Of a DNA stretch of 64,000 bases, positions 41,155 through 53,171 are shown piece by piece. A program made the translations under genes and the position numbers. The DNA is from Chrysogorgia sp. JL179-B06 (Eukaryota; Cnidaria; Anthozoa; Scleralcyonacea; Chrysogorgiidae). The notes below the pieces were generated by a model that ran no database searches, was not told the origin of the DNA, and saw only the letters and a program-made list of their open reading frames with translations. Within the stretch, counting starts at the first letter, position 1; the number at the start of each line of letters is the position of its first letter. The DNA is taken from NCBI GenBank assembly GCA_035772405.1, contig JAYKKM010000382.1:606001-670000 (forward strand). Reading direction: 5' to 3'.

Positions 41155-41249
41155 GCATAAAACATTAGGTATGATTAGTTACTAATCGTACCTAATGCAT
41201 AATTAACATTAGGTAAGATTAGTTACTAATCGTACCTAATGTTTTATGC
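41155..41249. repeat. Nested double palindrome (TTACTAATCGTACCTAAT)
   Basis: Two smaller palindromes of the type ATTAGGTA...TACCTAAT, each centred on GATTAGTTACTAATC, sit inside an overall palindrome bounded by GCATAAAACATTAGGTA and its complement. Confidence 0.75.
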
Positions 41250-41849
41250 ATGTGATTGATCAGGTTATTTAGAGATTAATCGTCCCTCGTGAAACAAAGG
41301 ATTTCGAGGTAGCCATGATATTATATTAATAATAATCCTTCTAAATGTTTTAATCAAGTAATACCACGATCGCGTCTGATGATGCCTTTGTTCACTGAGG
41401 TCATTGCAACCACAAAGTTATCTTATTGCTCATGCAAGAAGGAAATTTCCCCGGTGTCTACTAAATTTCTCTAATGAATAATATTAAAGAAATTTAGCAG
41501 ACAAAGGGTAAATTTTCCTCTTACATCAGTAAAGTTCTGAACATTTTCCTCAACCTTTATAGTATTACAAAGTAACAACTGTTCAGCAAATTAGTGATTA
41601 AATTTCCCATTGCCTTTGCAAGATTTGTAAAATGCCCTTGGGCAAGTGCCCCTTGAAATAATCTCCTACATTAAGTCTTGTGAATACCAAATGTGGTTTT
41701 AATTCAGACACTGCAACACATGGGATATATCTGGTATAAAGCCTACAATACATTCTCAGTATTTAACTTTAACAAAATACTGTTACTTATGGGCTTTGAT
41801 ATATGGATTGAAGGATAATAACTCACCAATGATCATATCAACTTTGTTG
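41250..41849. other. Unassigned AT-rich DNA
   Basis: Nothing recognised. Confidence 0.45.
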
Positions 41850-42125
41850 GTTTAGTTTAGTTTAGTTTATTAGATTTATCACTCTTTTAGGTGAACGGAA
41901 TACCCCAACAGGCTAGAAGCCCAATTGATAGGGGTTCCTAGAGCCTACGATTTAAGGTCGTTATCCGAGAAGACTCGAAAGTCTTACCATTTGCTGATAT
42001 TGTTGCAAAGGCAGCACTTTCTTCTCGATTATTTTTTAGACCCAGAGCGGAGGTCCGACCCAGGATTTGAACCCGTGTCTCCCAGCTCATAGACACATGT
42101 GGTAACCGCTATACCACAACAGTTG
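41850..42125 (-). repeat. tRNA-derived SINE
   Basis: Read on the minus strand it starts with a tRNA-like head: TGGTATAGCGGTTACCA gives an A box and GGGTTCAAATCC a B box. It continues through a body with GTTCACCTAAAAGAGTGATA and ends in a (CTAAA)n tail, seen as (TTTAG)n at 41,851-41,870. A truncated second copy with the same tail lies at 56,769-56,852. The head is not a good tRNA cloverleaf, so it is a SINE rather than a tRNA gene. Confidence 0.75.
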
Positions 42126-42729
42126 GCATCCAATAGTTCTCCTCCATCTTTTGACTTTCCTGATAGTGTAGATTTGTGTAGGGTTGCTCTGTCGAAAAGG
42201 GATGTCATAAGAGTTTTTGTCAACTTTGAATAATTTTTCGATCTGTCCAGCTCTACCAATGCATTTGGTGTCAGCATGGCCTAAATAATGATAAAATACA
42301 TAAAAATTGAGATAAGTTAGCTGCAAAGGAAGCAAATTTATACAAAACCAGTCTTTACAGATGTTTTACCCTCGGATCATTTACCAAGTCAGATACAGAA
42401 AAGACATAAAGGATTTATTATAAACGTTGATCCCAGCGTTGGCCTGGTACACACTGGGTAGCTGTTTCCTTTACCTCCAATGGAAAAGGCGAATTCTTCG
42501 ACTCTTATGAACAACGCGCAGAATTTTACTGTTTATTTTATGCTTTGCATCGTAGAAATATTCCCATGTCAACTATTGTTAGTATGTTTACGGATAAACA
42601 GTAGTGGAACGATACATTAGTTCGTGATTTAATACGTAAATGGTATTTTGTGTTAGAATAAAAAGACACGTTGTAGTTGTAAAAAATATTTATTCGATAA
42701 AATATTTACAGAAATATTATGAATACCAT

Positions 42730-42936
42730 TTATATGGATTTTTGTCTCTGCGTTTCTTTCTTCGTTTCGCTTGTGAGGGATCGAAGTTGTATTTCGAGGT
42801 CGACAAACATGTAATAATACGGCTCTTTTGTCGCCATCTGGTAAGCCTGTTGGAAAAATTTGGTGTTGCTTGAGTACATATGTTTGGCTAGATGGATCAC
42901 TTGGCTGGGATCACGGACATTCTTAGTTAGAACCAA
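42730..42936 (-). pseudogene. Possible fragment of a viral-type packaging ATPase
   Basis: The minus frame reads LTKNVRDPSQVIHLAKHMYS and FFQQAYQMATKEPYYYMFVD before a stop. The N-R-D-P-S-Q block and the aromatic F-V-D near the end resemble the C-terminal part of A32/FtsK-like packaging ATPases of Polinton-type elements, as I remember them. P-loop and Walker B lie outside the fragment, so the assignment is weak. Its N-terminal side is part of the palindrome at 42,910-43,052. Low confidence. Confidence 0.3.
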
Positions 42937-43052
42937 ATAACTGGCGTTAAGGGATATAGTTCAATGTTCTTTGCATTGATCATCAAAGCAAAGAGCATTG
43001 AACTATATCACTTAACGCCAGTTATTTGGTTCTAACTAAGAATGTCCGTGAT
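42910..43052. repeat. Palindrome with 65-bp arms and 13-bp loop
   Basis: ATCACGGACATTCTTAGTTA at the left is mirrored exactly by TAACTAAGAATGTCCGTGAT at the right. The arms differ at about three positions, and the loop is CATTGATCATCAA. One arm belongs to the ATPase-like coding fragment, so the second arm is a local inverted duplication. Confidence 0.85.
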
Positions 43053-43091
43053 GTTTCAACATATTCTGTACTATGTAAATTACACTGAACC

Positions 43092-43110
43092 CCTCCCCCC
43101 CCCCCCCCCC
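43092..43110 (+). repeat. Poly-C run
   Basis: About 22 consecutive or nearly consecutive cytosines between CTCC and TTACCCC. Confidence 0.85.
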
Positions 43111-43133
43111 CTTACCCCTTGTTTTAGTTTTGG

Positions 43134-43284
43134 ATTCATTCTATTATAAATCGAAAATAAACAGCCAAAAGAGTAGATGCCTGGATGGCCAAGTGGTTTA
43201 GGTAACGCCTAGCGCCCTAAACCACTTGGCCATCCAGGCATCTACTCTTTTGGCTGTTTATTTTCGATTTATAATAGAATGAAT
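43134..43284. repeat. Perfect 70-bp-arm palindrome containing a tRNA-like A box
   Basis: ATTCATTCTATTATAAATCG through GGCCAAGTGGTTTAGG is mirrored without visible mismatch to 43,284; the loop is about 11 bp (TAACGCCTAGC). GATGGCCAAGTGGTTTAGG resembles the start of a tRNA-Ser/Leu-type or SINE head. Confidence 0.85.
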
Positions 43285-43473
43285 AGAGATAACGTGCGTT
43301 TAATTACACCTCCAGAAAACGTGGATTCGTATCCCACACCATGAAGAAATTAGACGATTTCAAAGTTGATAAACATATATATTAATACATCTTCCTATTT
43401 ACCAGCACACACAATTTAAATTATTTACAAACACAGTAGAAACCGTAAGGAACTGTATTTAAATTATCTCCAG

Positions 43474-43785
43474 TCACACGTTTATTGTAAACTGCCCTAT
43501 AGTATTTACTTTGTTTCTTTGTGACAACTTTCTTTGTGCTGGAATCCCTAGTAATATTAAATGGATGTCCAATGACACCTTCGCTGTACCTATCCACACA
43601 ACCATATATTTCATAACACTAAAATTTACTGTTTGTAATGTTTGATAATTTAAAGCGATTCCTCGAACTTTACAACATGTCTTTCCACTATTTAGTTCGT
43701 ACGCATAGTTCTTTGGACCTCCAGAAACAACGTAAAGTTCATCCGTCAATTCACATAGGTAAACTCCAGCTCTCCTGGCTTACTC
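43474..43785 (-). pseudogene. C-terminal remnant of a viral-type family B DNA polymerase, second type
   Basis: Minus-strand text LTDELYVVSGGPKNYAYELN followed by SGKTCCKVRGIALNYQTLQT matches what I know as the conserved C-terminal part of family B polymerases from animal mobile elements. It is distinct from the Polinton PolB at 23.8-27.5 kb, which ends with a different sequence. Only about 90 residues remain and no catalytic motif is present. It joins Helitron-type sequence at about 43,785 in the same orientation. Confidence 0.4.
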
Positions 43786-45504
43786 ACGTATAGGACAACA
43801 AATGATGCATTGTCTCTTGAGCTGTATAATCTCTTTCACCAAGGGTTTTCATATCTACCATCTTAATAGCCCTGTGAGGATCACTATTATTGTCAACATT
43901 CTGGACAATAGAGTTAAATGCCTGTTTCAGCATAATATATTCAACACAAGCATAGTGATCAATAACAACTTAAATATCACAGTTAGCTCTCCATCCTTGC
44001 AGCTTCAGTTGTTGGTGGTTGTTTAACCTGGAATGATTTCTTCTAGTAACAATCTTTGCTCTATATTGTATGTACCTTTACTGTGAATTTCCTCAAATTC
44101 TAATTTTGTCGGAGGACAGTGTTCAAATGGGAAATGAAATCTGCATTTCAATTCTGATTCATTAGATTTATTTCTAAGACAGTAGTTTGTGCTACGTCCA
44201 GTGTGTCGTTGAACCATGTTCAATAGATCTACATAATCAGATTCAACTTCATTCTCAGCCCTCATGAATGTCATTATGACGTTTCTGACAAGGATGGACT
44301 TGAGGTCTGTTCCAGACGTCCTCATCTGGTGGGTTTGGGTTAACAGTTGATAACAACTAATCAACATACTAAGTCAGCAGATTTCTTACCAGCTTCAATA
44401 TCGTGTTGTAGCAGGACAGTCATTCTTATCCTTAAATTTCAGAGCCAAGAACCCTTTCAGAGCAGTCTGAGTAAGTTGACACAATCCTGGGTCATTATTT
44501 AGTTTAGCAGTACCATGACAAATACTACCTCTACCTTGGTATTCTTATCTGAACCAGTGCCACTTTGCACCAAGAGTATCGTAAAGCCAGTGTTTAACAA
44601 AGCTTTCTAGTCTTTGTGTGAAAAACCAATCCACAATATGAGGATTGTTAATGACATTTTGTCGCCTTATCTCACTGGTGGCATTAACAATATTTGCTCC
44701 AAACAAAGCATGTAATTTCTCATAGCTGCTTATGAGAAAGTGAAGAACAATATTGGTGCGTCAACATTTGTAATAATGGCTTTGAGTTCCTCTCTTACTT
44801 TATTCAAGTAAGCATTTGTACCAGCAATATTTCCAACATATCTTGACAATTTCGACATAAATACAGTTGAGTTGTTATTTACAGCCATTTCACGCAGTTC
44901 GTCAATGGTGAGATGTGCTTCACCAGGATTTTGTTTAAGGAATATTCCACTTTACTATAAAATACGCTTCCTTTGAGTCACATTAAAAGCCCAGTATGAA
45001 AATCTGGGATGGTTTGCAAAACGGTACACCCATTTACAATCAATTAATGCAGCAAATTTCAAAAGATGCTTAATTCTTTCTTGAAAGGGAACATCTCTCA
45101 AGAGAGCTTGATTGGTGGGATCACCTTTCCATCAGGGAATGTTGGAAAGCCATGGTGGCCAGATGTGATATCTGATATTCATTTAATGGCTCATTTTCAA
45201 AAGCAGGCCATGTCATCGGTTCATTTTCAGAAAGCTCATTTCTAATCGCTTCTATTTCTTGTTCTTGTTGTTCACCAACAGGTAAGAAACTACTCATTTC
45301 TGTTGAGGCATTATAAACTGTGTCCTCAGAAGGGTTATCAGTAGGTGGGCCTAAATCAGGCATAACACTTTCATCTGATGCTATTTCATCTTCAGTCTCA
45401 GCAGTCATGAGATCTTCTGGAACACCATTTTCAGGTAAACAGTTTAATGCAGCTACATTAATTTCTAACTCAGTATTTTGATGATTATTACGTATCAGCC
45501 ACAA
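43786..45504 (-). pseudogene. Helitron Rep/Helitron_like_N region, degenerate
   Basis: Minus-strand text includes the acidic linker SDESVMPDLGPPTDNPSEDT, the block NEPLNEYQISHLATMAFQHS, and downstream in broken frames [40 protein letters not shown] and CRFHFPFEHCPPTKLEFEEI. These belong to the Helitron_like_N domain that carries the HUH replication-initiation motif. At the expected HUH place (about 44,520) the reading is [12 protein letters not shown], where one histidine codon seems deleted. Many stops and shifts are present (for example at 45,121 and 44,023). The Pif1-type helicase part is missing. It is the middle of a Helitron ORF whose front parts lie at 48.0-49.1 kb. Confidence 0.75.
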
Positions 45505-45769
45505 TTATAATGCATTGTGTAATTTTTCTCTTCTCACAGTCACATCTTTGATATGTTATCTTTACCTTTGACTTTGACAATAATCACAGATAATTATTTA
45601 GTTTATGTTGGCAATGATGTTGTTTCTTTCACATTTTGTGGCAAGTTAATACAATGACCTGAGTAACCTCTTTGACCACCAGGTTTAATTAGACGTATTA
45701 GGAGCATTATACAATAGTCTCAATGCTCTTACAACAATATAATCTTAAAGTTAATTATACAACTAACTA

Positions 45770-45863
45770 GAAATACGTTATACGCAACACCCCTCGCCCG
45801 CTTACTGTTTGAATCTTTAAAAAGCATAGTTGCTAATTTACTACTGTAATACAGTACTGTAGT
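45770..45863 (+). repeat. Dispersed repeat, copy 1
   Basis: AAATACGTTATACGCAACAC, CCCTCGCCCGCTTACTGTTT and TACAGTACTGTAGTT recur in the same order and strand at 58,030-58,122. Identity unknown. Confidence 0.7.
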
Positions 45864-47454
45864 TATGCGCTTTGTCCTAGTGACGTCATCAGCGTTCAAT
45901 AATTTTTGTTTTGGACACCTCAGTTCAATAATTCACAGTATTCGACGGAATTGGGGAACAGTGTTGAGACGAACTGGTACTTTGTGTTAGGTATGCAAAA
46001 TGGTTGCAACATTTCATTGGTCTGCAGATTACACCAGTCACAAGTGATTGATGTGGCGACGCGGCCGGGCCCCTTGCAAGGTCCCAGGCTATCCCCCCCC
46101 CCTTCTCACAGACCTTGTAATTCATGAAATAATCAAGTTAGTATAAAAAGACGCCAAAGACTGTTAAAGAATGAAGGAAGAAAGTGCATTATCTTTATCA
46201 TTCAAATGTCTAGCGGTGCATATAGTGCTAATGTATATAGGCATCAATTTGGTTTTAATACAGTATTAGGGATTCTATCCCGATTGTTGGTGAGGATAGA
46301 TGCTGTTGAGGTCTCAATGCAGGGCAGAGAAACTGACCTTTCCTAAGTCTGGACATGAAACAAATCGGTTAATAGAAACCCTAGGATTGGTACCATGAAA
46401 GTTAAGAAATGTCTTGAAGGCATTTTACCACCATTTCTAAAGAACTATTTTAATCTCAATGAATTTGTTCATTGTATGTATGCATGTAAGATAATTATCT
46501 AATATCTATTGCCTTAATTTGTAGGATTTATACAACTTTCAAGTTATAATTAGTTTTTGTAACATATTGTACATATATATGAATATGTGTAATAAATTTA
46601 TATTTGTAATAAATAATAATTGTAATTTTTTAGGAAACAGGACCCCGTCAATACCAGTGTTAACATTGAACAGGCTATCCTGTGTTTTTATTAGTATTAT
46701 TAATAATGCCTAAACTTTTCCCAATCCCAGAATGTATATAGTACAACTCTCTCGGTTAAGTATTTCAAAATGTGTCTAAAGATTTCTGAACAATCACAAT
46801 GCAGTACTATACAAGTTACAACTAACAAACAATAACATGACATGGTTGTTTTATTGAAGATAAAATATTGTTCAGCGTACTGTACATTGTAGGCAGAAAT
46901 ACAGATATTTTAAAGGTTGGTGCACTGCCAAAACGTTTCGAGCGAAAGCCCTTCGTCACTCAAGACAATCGAAGAGTTACTGTAATAAACGATAAAGTAG
47001 TGTCTAGTGAAGGAAGTGGCTATTCGTACGGTAGCAGTAAGGCGGTAGTCTTTTATAATTCAACGAAATGCTAATCCTAATATAATTACCTAAGCAAATT
47101 ACCAACCCTAACCAAAAAACTATGCTGAAAAGGCAAGCCATATTAATGTATTAAAAATAATGTTTATCGAACTCGACCGGAAATCGCGGGTTGGGAACGA
47201 ACGCCTTGTTTATCTCCTATCTTACAAATATATAGACACTTAAAAGTTAAAATAAAAGGGCCTTCGCTCAACACAGATTCACAGTGTACTATCCTTGAAT
47301 ACTGAGAATACTAATTTATTTACCTGTATTCGTGTCCGAGCAAAGTATCCATAGGCATAGATGAATATTTCAAAATTAAAAATTAAAAAAAAACTTCCTT
47401 GTCCGTCAACACTACATTCCACAGTTTCGTTATGAATTCAGTGCCGTACTTTGT
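45864..47454. other. Unassigned DNA between Helitron parts
   Basis: No gene recognised. It includes a hammerhead-like motif at about 46,918-46,965 and separates two pieces of the Helitron ORF that should be adjacent. Confidence 0.4.
46918..46965 (-). ncRNA. Degenerate hammerhead-ribozyme-like motif
   Basis: On the minus strand GTGACGAAGGGCTTTCGCTC is followed by GAAACGTTTTGGCAGTGC. The CUGANGA core is changed at its first base, while helix II and GAAAC are kept. The companion motif at 50,850-50,900 has an intact core and the same GGCAGT downstream text. Confidence 0.3.
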
Positions 47455-47661
47455 TCAAAAGTTAAAACAAACATTACTACATCCGCTGATTTTGTGCGGA
47501 ATATGGCGTGTTGTGATGGTCTGGTATTGCAGTACGTAATTATATATTTTGTCCCTGTCGCTCTCCTTTTTCCCGTAGTCTTTAGACCTTTTGCTCCTCG
47601 GTTTTGCTTTTGCCGCCTTCCTCTTCCGCTCCTCTTTTTGTTTTGCTTGTTGTTTATCCAT
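47455..47661 (-). CDS. Candidate host first exon, Lys/Arg-rich protein
   Basis: From an ATG at 47,661 the minus strand reads MDKQQAKQKEERKRKAAKAK then SKRSKDYGKKESDRDKIYNY and ITTRHIPHKIS. The composition is that of a nuclear or nucleolar basic protein and the frame is open for 68 codons. The DNA just upstream (to the right) is moderately GC-rich near 47,870-47,910, as expected for a promoter. No family is recognised and no second exon was seen; it could be chance. Confidence 0.25.
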   Translation of the reverse strand: MDKQQAKQKEERKRKAAKAKPRSKRSKDYGKKESDRDKIYNYVLQYQTITTRHIPHKISGCSNVCFNF

Positions 47662-48002
47662 AGCAATAAATTGTTTTCAAACTCACTTTTTTCAAACTCA
47701 CTATATCCTTTTTGAAAAAAAACACCTTGAATACCGTTTCAATTTGCCATTATTCACCAGGCCAAATTTCCGATGCCGCGCATTTAGACGGCGGTTGATG
47801 CATATAAATATACAAAACCCATCACTGTACCCAAGCGTTCCCCCCGTGATAAGGAACTAAACGCCGGTCGATATTAGCACCCTCGCCCTCAGGCCGGCCG
47901 GCGAGGGGATTACAGTTTCATATAAATATAAACTATCATGATAGGGAGAGCACGAGCAATCAACATTTCCTCAACTTGAGTCAAATTTTGTAACTCACAT
48001 GT

Positions 48003-48226
48003 GGGACAGGTGAAGGAATCATTGAATTTTCCAATGAAAATTTTTTAGGAGATTTTGTATCTCTAGAACAGCGCGAGCACACATTATTTTCAAGTAACCT
48101 TGGTTTAGATTTCGATGGCCACGCCTCTCGACAAATTGTGCATTGACTGATGGAAACTTCAACAGATTTATGAAATTTAATTATCAACGTTATGTTTTGC
48201 CCAACTTTATTCGTGAATGCTGCCAT
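48003..48226 (-). pseudogene. Helitron ORF piece: zinc-binding DUF6570-like segment
   Basis: Minus-strand text ISQCTICREAWPSKSKPRLL followed by CSRCSRDTKSPKKFSLENSM and IPSPVP gives a C-x2-C...C-x2-C site. I recognise it as the zinc-binding segment that precedes the Helitron_like_N domain in animal Helitron proteins. Similarity stops at about 48,003, where unrelated sequence takes over until 45,504. Confidence 0.65.
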
Positions 48227-48399
48227 TTTTTATGTCAAATTCTTTCAAATAATCTTGCTGACTTGTAGTTTTGTTAGTACTACATTGTTGCAGTCTAGTT
48301 TGTTTCTCATTTGCAGTTTCTACGGCTTACTTTGTTTTCTTATACTTTATTATACTTGTACGTTTTTGTTTTGAACTTGTACTTTGGCCTGATGAACTA

Positions 48400-49110
48400 A
48401 CAGTGCTTATTTATTTATGTTAGAATTAGTTAACTGAACAGTTACCCCTTTGTCTTCAAAGGGTGTTACATTCCCATGGGGTATAGTATTTTGGAAATAT
48501 ATCTCCAGGTTATTTATACCTTGAACAGTTATTAGCACACATTTCCCAAATGGGTGTGGTATGCCATATAAATCTCTTGAATGAGAGTCAAAAATTTTGA
48601 AGTTTCCTTCAGAGGTCTTAAAAATTGCAACAGTGTTGCAATCAACAGTGAACAGGCAATGTTGATAATTTAACTGAGAATCTAAAATAGATCATTTTCC
48701 AAAGAATGATATGGTAGATTGTTAGTTGCCATAAATAAATCACCGGTAAATGGGTCACTATATTGTAAACAATATATTTTATCAGATACTGAAACCATTT
48801 CTGGTACATCAGTTAAAAGCAAAAGGGTTTTATTAACAGAGTTGCTTATACAAGTATAAAGGCTATTTCCAGCACACAATATAACATTTAAGAATGATGA
48901 ATCCCATGAATTAATATTTGTTATTTGACAATGTATGATTGCAGTCAAAGACATGGCTAGATATTGTTTATCAGCATTTTGTTTAAATTATTTGTATTGC
49001 CTTGGCTAAAATCAGTACATATTGTTTTACTTGGGTCAACAACATCATATATTGTGTGTCCAGGATTTTACTCGACATCATTTGCCATTCTTAACAACAG
49101 TGGAACATAC
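48400..49110 (-). pseudogene. Helitron ORF piece: cysteine-protease-like (OTU/C76-type) N-terminal domain
   Basis: Minus-strand blocks YDVVDPSKTICTDFSQGNTN, DKQYLAMSLTAIIH, CISNSVNKTLLLLTDVPEMV and (in another frame) IFDSHSRDLYGIPHPFGKCV form the pattern of a protease-like domain often found at the N-terminus of Helitron and related proteins. The block D-S-H-S-R-D should carry the catalytic histidine. The position where a catalytic cysteine is expected (before LAMSLTA) is Tyr here. The order 49.1, 48.2, 45.5 kb on the minus strand is protease, DUF6570, Rep, as in full Helitron ORFs. A second remnant is at 56,990-57,220. Confidence 0.55.
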
Positions 49111-50257
49111 ACGTTATAACATGACATTTGAGTGAACGACACCATTACTTGACTTAAACTTTGACATTGTTCTGTCAATCTCTTGGTTGGAAATATATAA
49201 AAATACACTGAGGTAAAATATTCGTACCAATATTAGTAATACCATAATCGTTATTAGCAGCTGAAATAACATAACATTGTTTCAAAAAAATTTATATCTT
49301 CGAGTGGTGTTGAATTCTGTTTGTTTCTTACTTTATTGTGCATGCACCAACTTAAATATTGTTAAATATTAACAGGCACAAATTATATCGTTTTGTATTG
49401 TTTTAAGCAAGCACCACGACTACGCTATGTTTGTTTTTAACGAGCACAATTGAACTCTTTCCGGTCCATCCCTAGTAAAAGGGACACCGGTGGCCCCCAG
49501 TCTTCAAATATTGATAGCGCGGCCGCCTTTCCATGGAAAATTATAAAAAGCGACTCATTGTAAAGGGCTACAAACCGCACTGTGATTGGTTAGTTTTAAT
49601 TAACAAGCGCAGCGATTCGTTGGCATGTTTCCATGATGTCGAGTGTCACGCACGCAAGCTTAACTTTTTGCAATGTCGACTCGTGCTAAGAGTTGCTAAG
49701 AGGACGATATTCACTGCTGAAAAGAAGTTTCATTGCAAATAGAAAATGATAATAAGTTTGATAGTGATCGTGGGGAATGTACAGCGGAGAAGAGTTAGAC
49801 ATCGACCGGCAGCGGATGAATTTTGACGAAGAAATGAGGTGAGTCGGGCGAGCGTCATTCAGTCCCATGCGAAACACATGTTTACAGGCTTGGAAAGCTA
49901 TGTAATTTTAGTCGATATTTTCACTTACCATGTTTGAAACATTGCTTATCGCATCAATAAATTGTTGGGAGATATAATTGAGAACTTTTCCTGGGTAAAA
50001 AATTGTTGTATTATGAGCAAGAACAAAAAATCTAGCCAACGCAGAGACGCTTGATGTTGTTCTGAGCGTCTCGAATGACAGAATAAGAATATACCACGGG
50101 TATTTTTATATTTGAAGCCTTTTTTAGTTTCGTATTCCCAGGGAATGTATCGTATATGTAACTGAGAACATATCTGAAACACTAAAAGTAATATTTCACG
50201 ACCGAGGAGACAAAAATTATGCTGAATTCAAAGTTGAGAAGAGTCGCACTGCATGCA
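49111..50257. other. Unassigned DNA
   Basis: Contains a GCGGCCGC site and a few short open frames without resemblance. Nothing supported. Confidence 0.45.
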
Positions 50258-51127
<870 letters not shown>

Positions 51128-51206
51128 GGTGTGGCTTACCCACCAACAACGATTTCCAGCAGAAGGATCCAGAATTGGATTCCCAGTTACCTCCAGAATA
51201 TGGAAT

Positions 51207-51311
51207 GTAGATACGGAAAGAGAGGCAAACAACTTCTTTACTGGTCCTTTATTTGTTAAATTTAATAAAGGACCAGTAAAGAAGTTGTTTGCCTCTCTTT
51301 CCGTATCTACG
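51207..51311. repeat. Hairpin with 46-bp arms
   Basis: GTAGATACGGAAAGAGAGGC AAACAACTTCTTTACTGGTC is mirrored exactly after a TTTGTTAAATTTAA centre. Both outer sides run into (TA)n. Confidence 0.85.
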
Positions 51312-51541
<230 letters not shown>

Positions 51542-51689
51542 TCCAAGTAGTGAGTATAACGAAAAAGTTATAGCATTGGTATAATATAAAAGAGCGCTCA
51601 AAACCATTATAGGTAGAGCGAGGTAATATATTTAAAATGAAAAGTTTCGGTTGCTACTCCGAGTTTCACGCGGTTAAGCGATCGTCAGG

Positions 51690-52210
51690 CAACTGACAGA
51701 TAGTTACTCCTATTATACACTGGCTAATTAAGTGTCGTGTTACGTGTCTACACGTGGAAAACAGTTCTGATCGTTTGTTTAGCATGTCTTTTGTTCGTCT
51801 TTTCATCACTTGAAGCTTTTCCTCCAAACATAGGTTGCATCTTTTAGCTCCGGGTTTGTACGCAGGGATTGTCTTAATGATGGACCATTTGATGTTGTAT
51901 TTTTTGTCGTTTTCTTTTAGCCTCCAAACGTATTTTGACAGCTCCGTGTCTTGTGAATACCTTTGGTGGCGAAAGGATTTGGTGTGATTTCTGTGGCGGG
52001 TTTTAAATTCACCTGACGTTATACCAATATATGATTTTGTCTGTGCGTTGTCGTCTTGGGTGATTTCGGCCTGGTAAATCACACTCTTTGCCAAACAGTT
52101 TCCGTTTAGTGGGCATAGGTCGGTTTGTCGGCAGTTGCATGTGTTGCGAGTATCGTTGTTTGTTGCTGGGTTTTGTTGGTTGGCGTCATTTCTCGTTGCG
52201 TTTTGTTGGT
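51690..52210 (-). pseudogene. GIY-YIG endonuclease domain of PLE copy 1
   Basis: Open from about 52,094: LAKSVIYQAEITQDDNAQTK then SYIGITSGEFKTRHRNHTKS, the GIY-YIG core (here IYQ and YIG) with the following Arg/His, and later CNLCLEEKLQVMKRRTKDML. A CNCRQTDLCPLNGNC-type Cys knuckle precedes it out of frame. Compared with copy 2, an A run has five rather than four adenines at about 52,214, which throws the RT and endonuclease into different frames. Otherwise nearly identical to copy 2. Confidence 0.8.
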
Positions 52211-53171
52211 TAGCGTGTTTTTCTCAGTACTGCGTTATTGTGTTTGCGGATCGCGGTTTGCTTGTTTTCCATGCAGCTGTAGCTTACTCGTACAGTGTGG
52301 CGGTTAAAAATTTGGTGGAGTTTGTTTGTAGCGGGGAAGTGATTGTCGATGAGTTGTAGGAATTTGCGTCCGACGTTTGTTTTTACGTTTATGCTGTAAG
52401 GGGGGTTGTACCATATAGCGTTGCGTTGTCGCGTTCGTCTTTGTGAATGGTTTCTGTTTCCGTTGTCGTTTGCTGTGGCCGGTTCATATGTCAGTTCTGA
52501 GTCAAAGTTGCTTTGTTTCAGTGCGTAGTTGTATAATGGTTTCGCAGCGTTGAACGTTTCTTCGTCACATGATAATTTATTAATGCGGTTGTTAATAGAT
52601 GTTGGTAATTGTCGGATGATTGTTGGTGGGTGGTTAGATAAGCGGTTAATGTACAGTGGGTCGTCGTTAGGTTTTCGGTAGGGTTTGTAGGTGCCGTTCG
52701 TGAGGTCAAAAGTAATGTCAAGGAAGTTGATTCGTTCTAGGTTGGCTTGGGCGGTGATTTTTAGGCCGAAAGTGTCGAATATGCGGATGAGTTCCTGTCT
52801 TGCTTTCTCTGCTACTCTTCCGGATGTTGATTTGATGACTGCGAGGCCATCGTCACGGTACAATCCGATCTGCTTTCCAAATTTCTCTTCTAGAGACTGG
52901 AGGATATAGAGTCCAACCAGCTCACATATCTCGGCCCCGTCAAAACTTCCCATGGACACGTCGAAAGTGTTGTTGCTACATCGTTTCGTCCATGCTCGGC
53001 CGTTGTTGAATAGCAGGGACTTGCGCGCGTGTTTGATAATCTTAATGTCACCGTCGCTGATGCTGGTGAACTGCTTGCCCATTCAATGGCTTGGTCGAGT
53101 AGCTCTTCGTTAATAGACGGGTAGAAGTCTACGACGTTCGAATGACATGAATCTGTGTTTATTCTTATCAT
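52210..53171 (-). pseudogene. Penelope-type reverse transcriptase, copy 1
   Basis: VVDFYPSINEELLDQAIEWA (motif A) lies in the frame 52,890-53,171 and the rest, from QFTSISDGDIKIIKHARKSL through GLYRDDGLAVIKSTSG (catalytic YRDD) to FLDITFDLTNGTYKPYRKPN, in 52,210-53,082. The two frames are separated by a one-base shift near 53,080. All visible RT motifs of Penelope elements are present, so the loss of function rests on a few frameshifts. PLE reverse transcriptases are the closest relatives of telomerase RTs. The N-terminal part is in the 53,168-53,610 frame. Confidence 0.85.

Noticed and set aside
42050..42125. Possible tRNA gene on the minus strand
   Set aside because: A and B boxes are present but the acceptor stem does not pair and a SINE body with (CTAAA)n tail follows.
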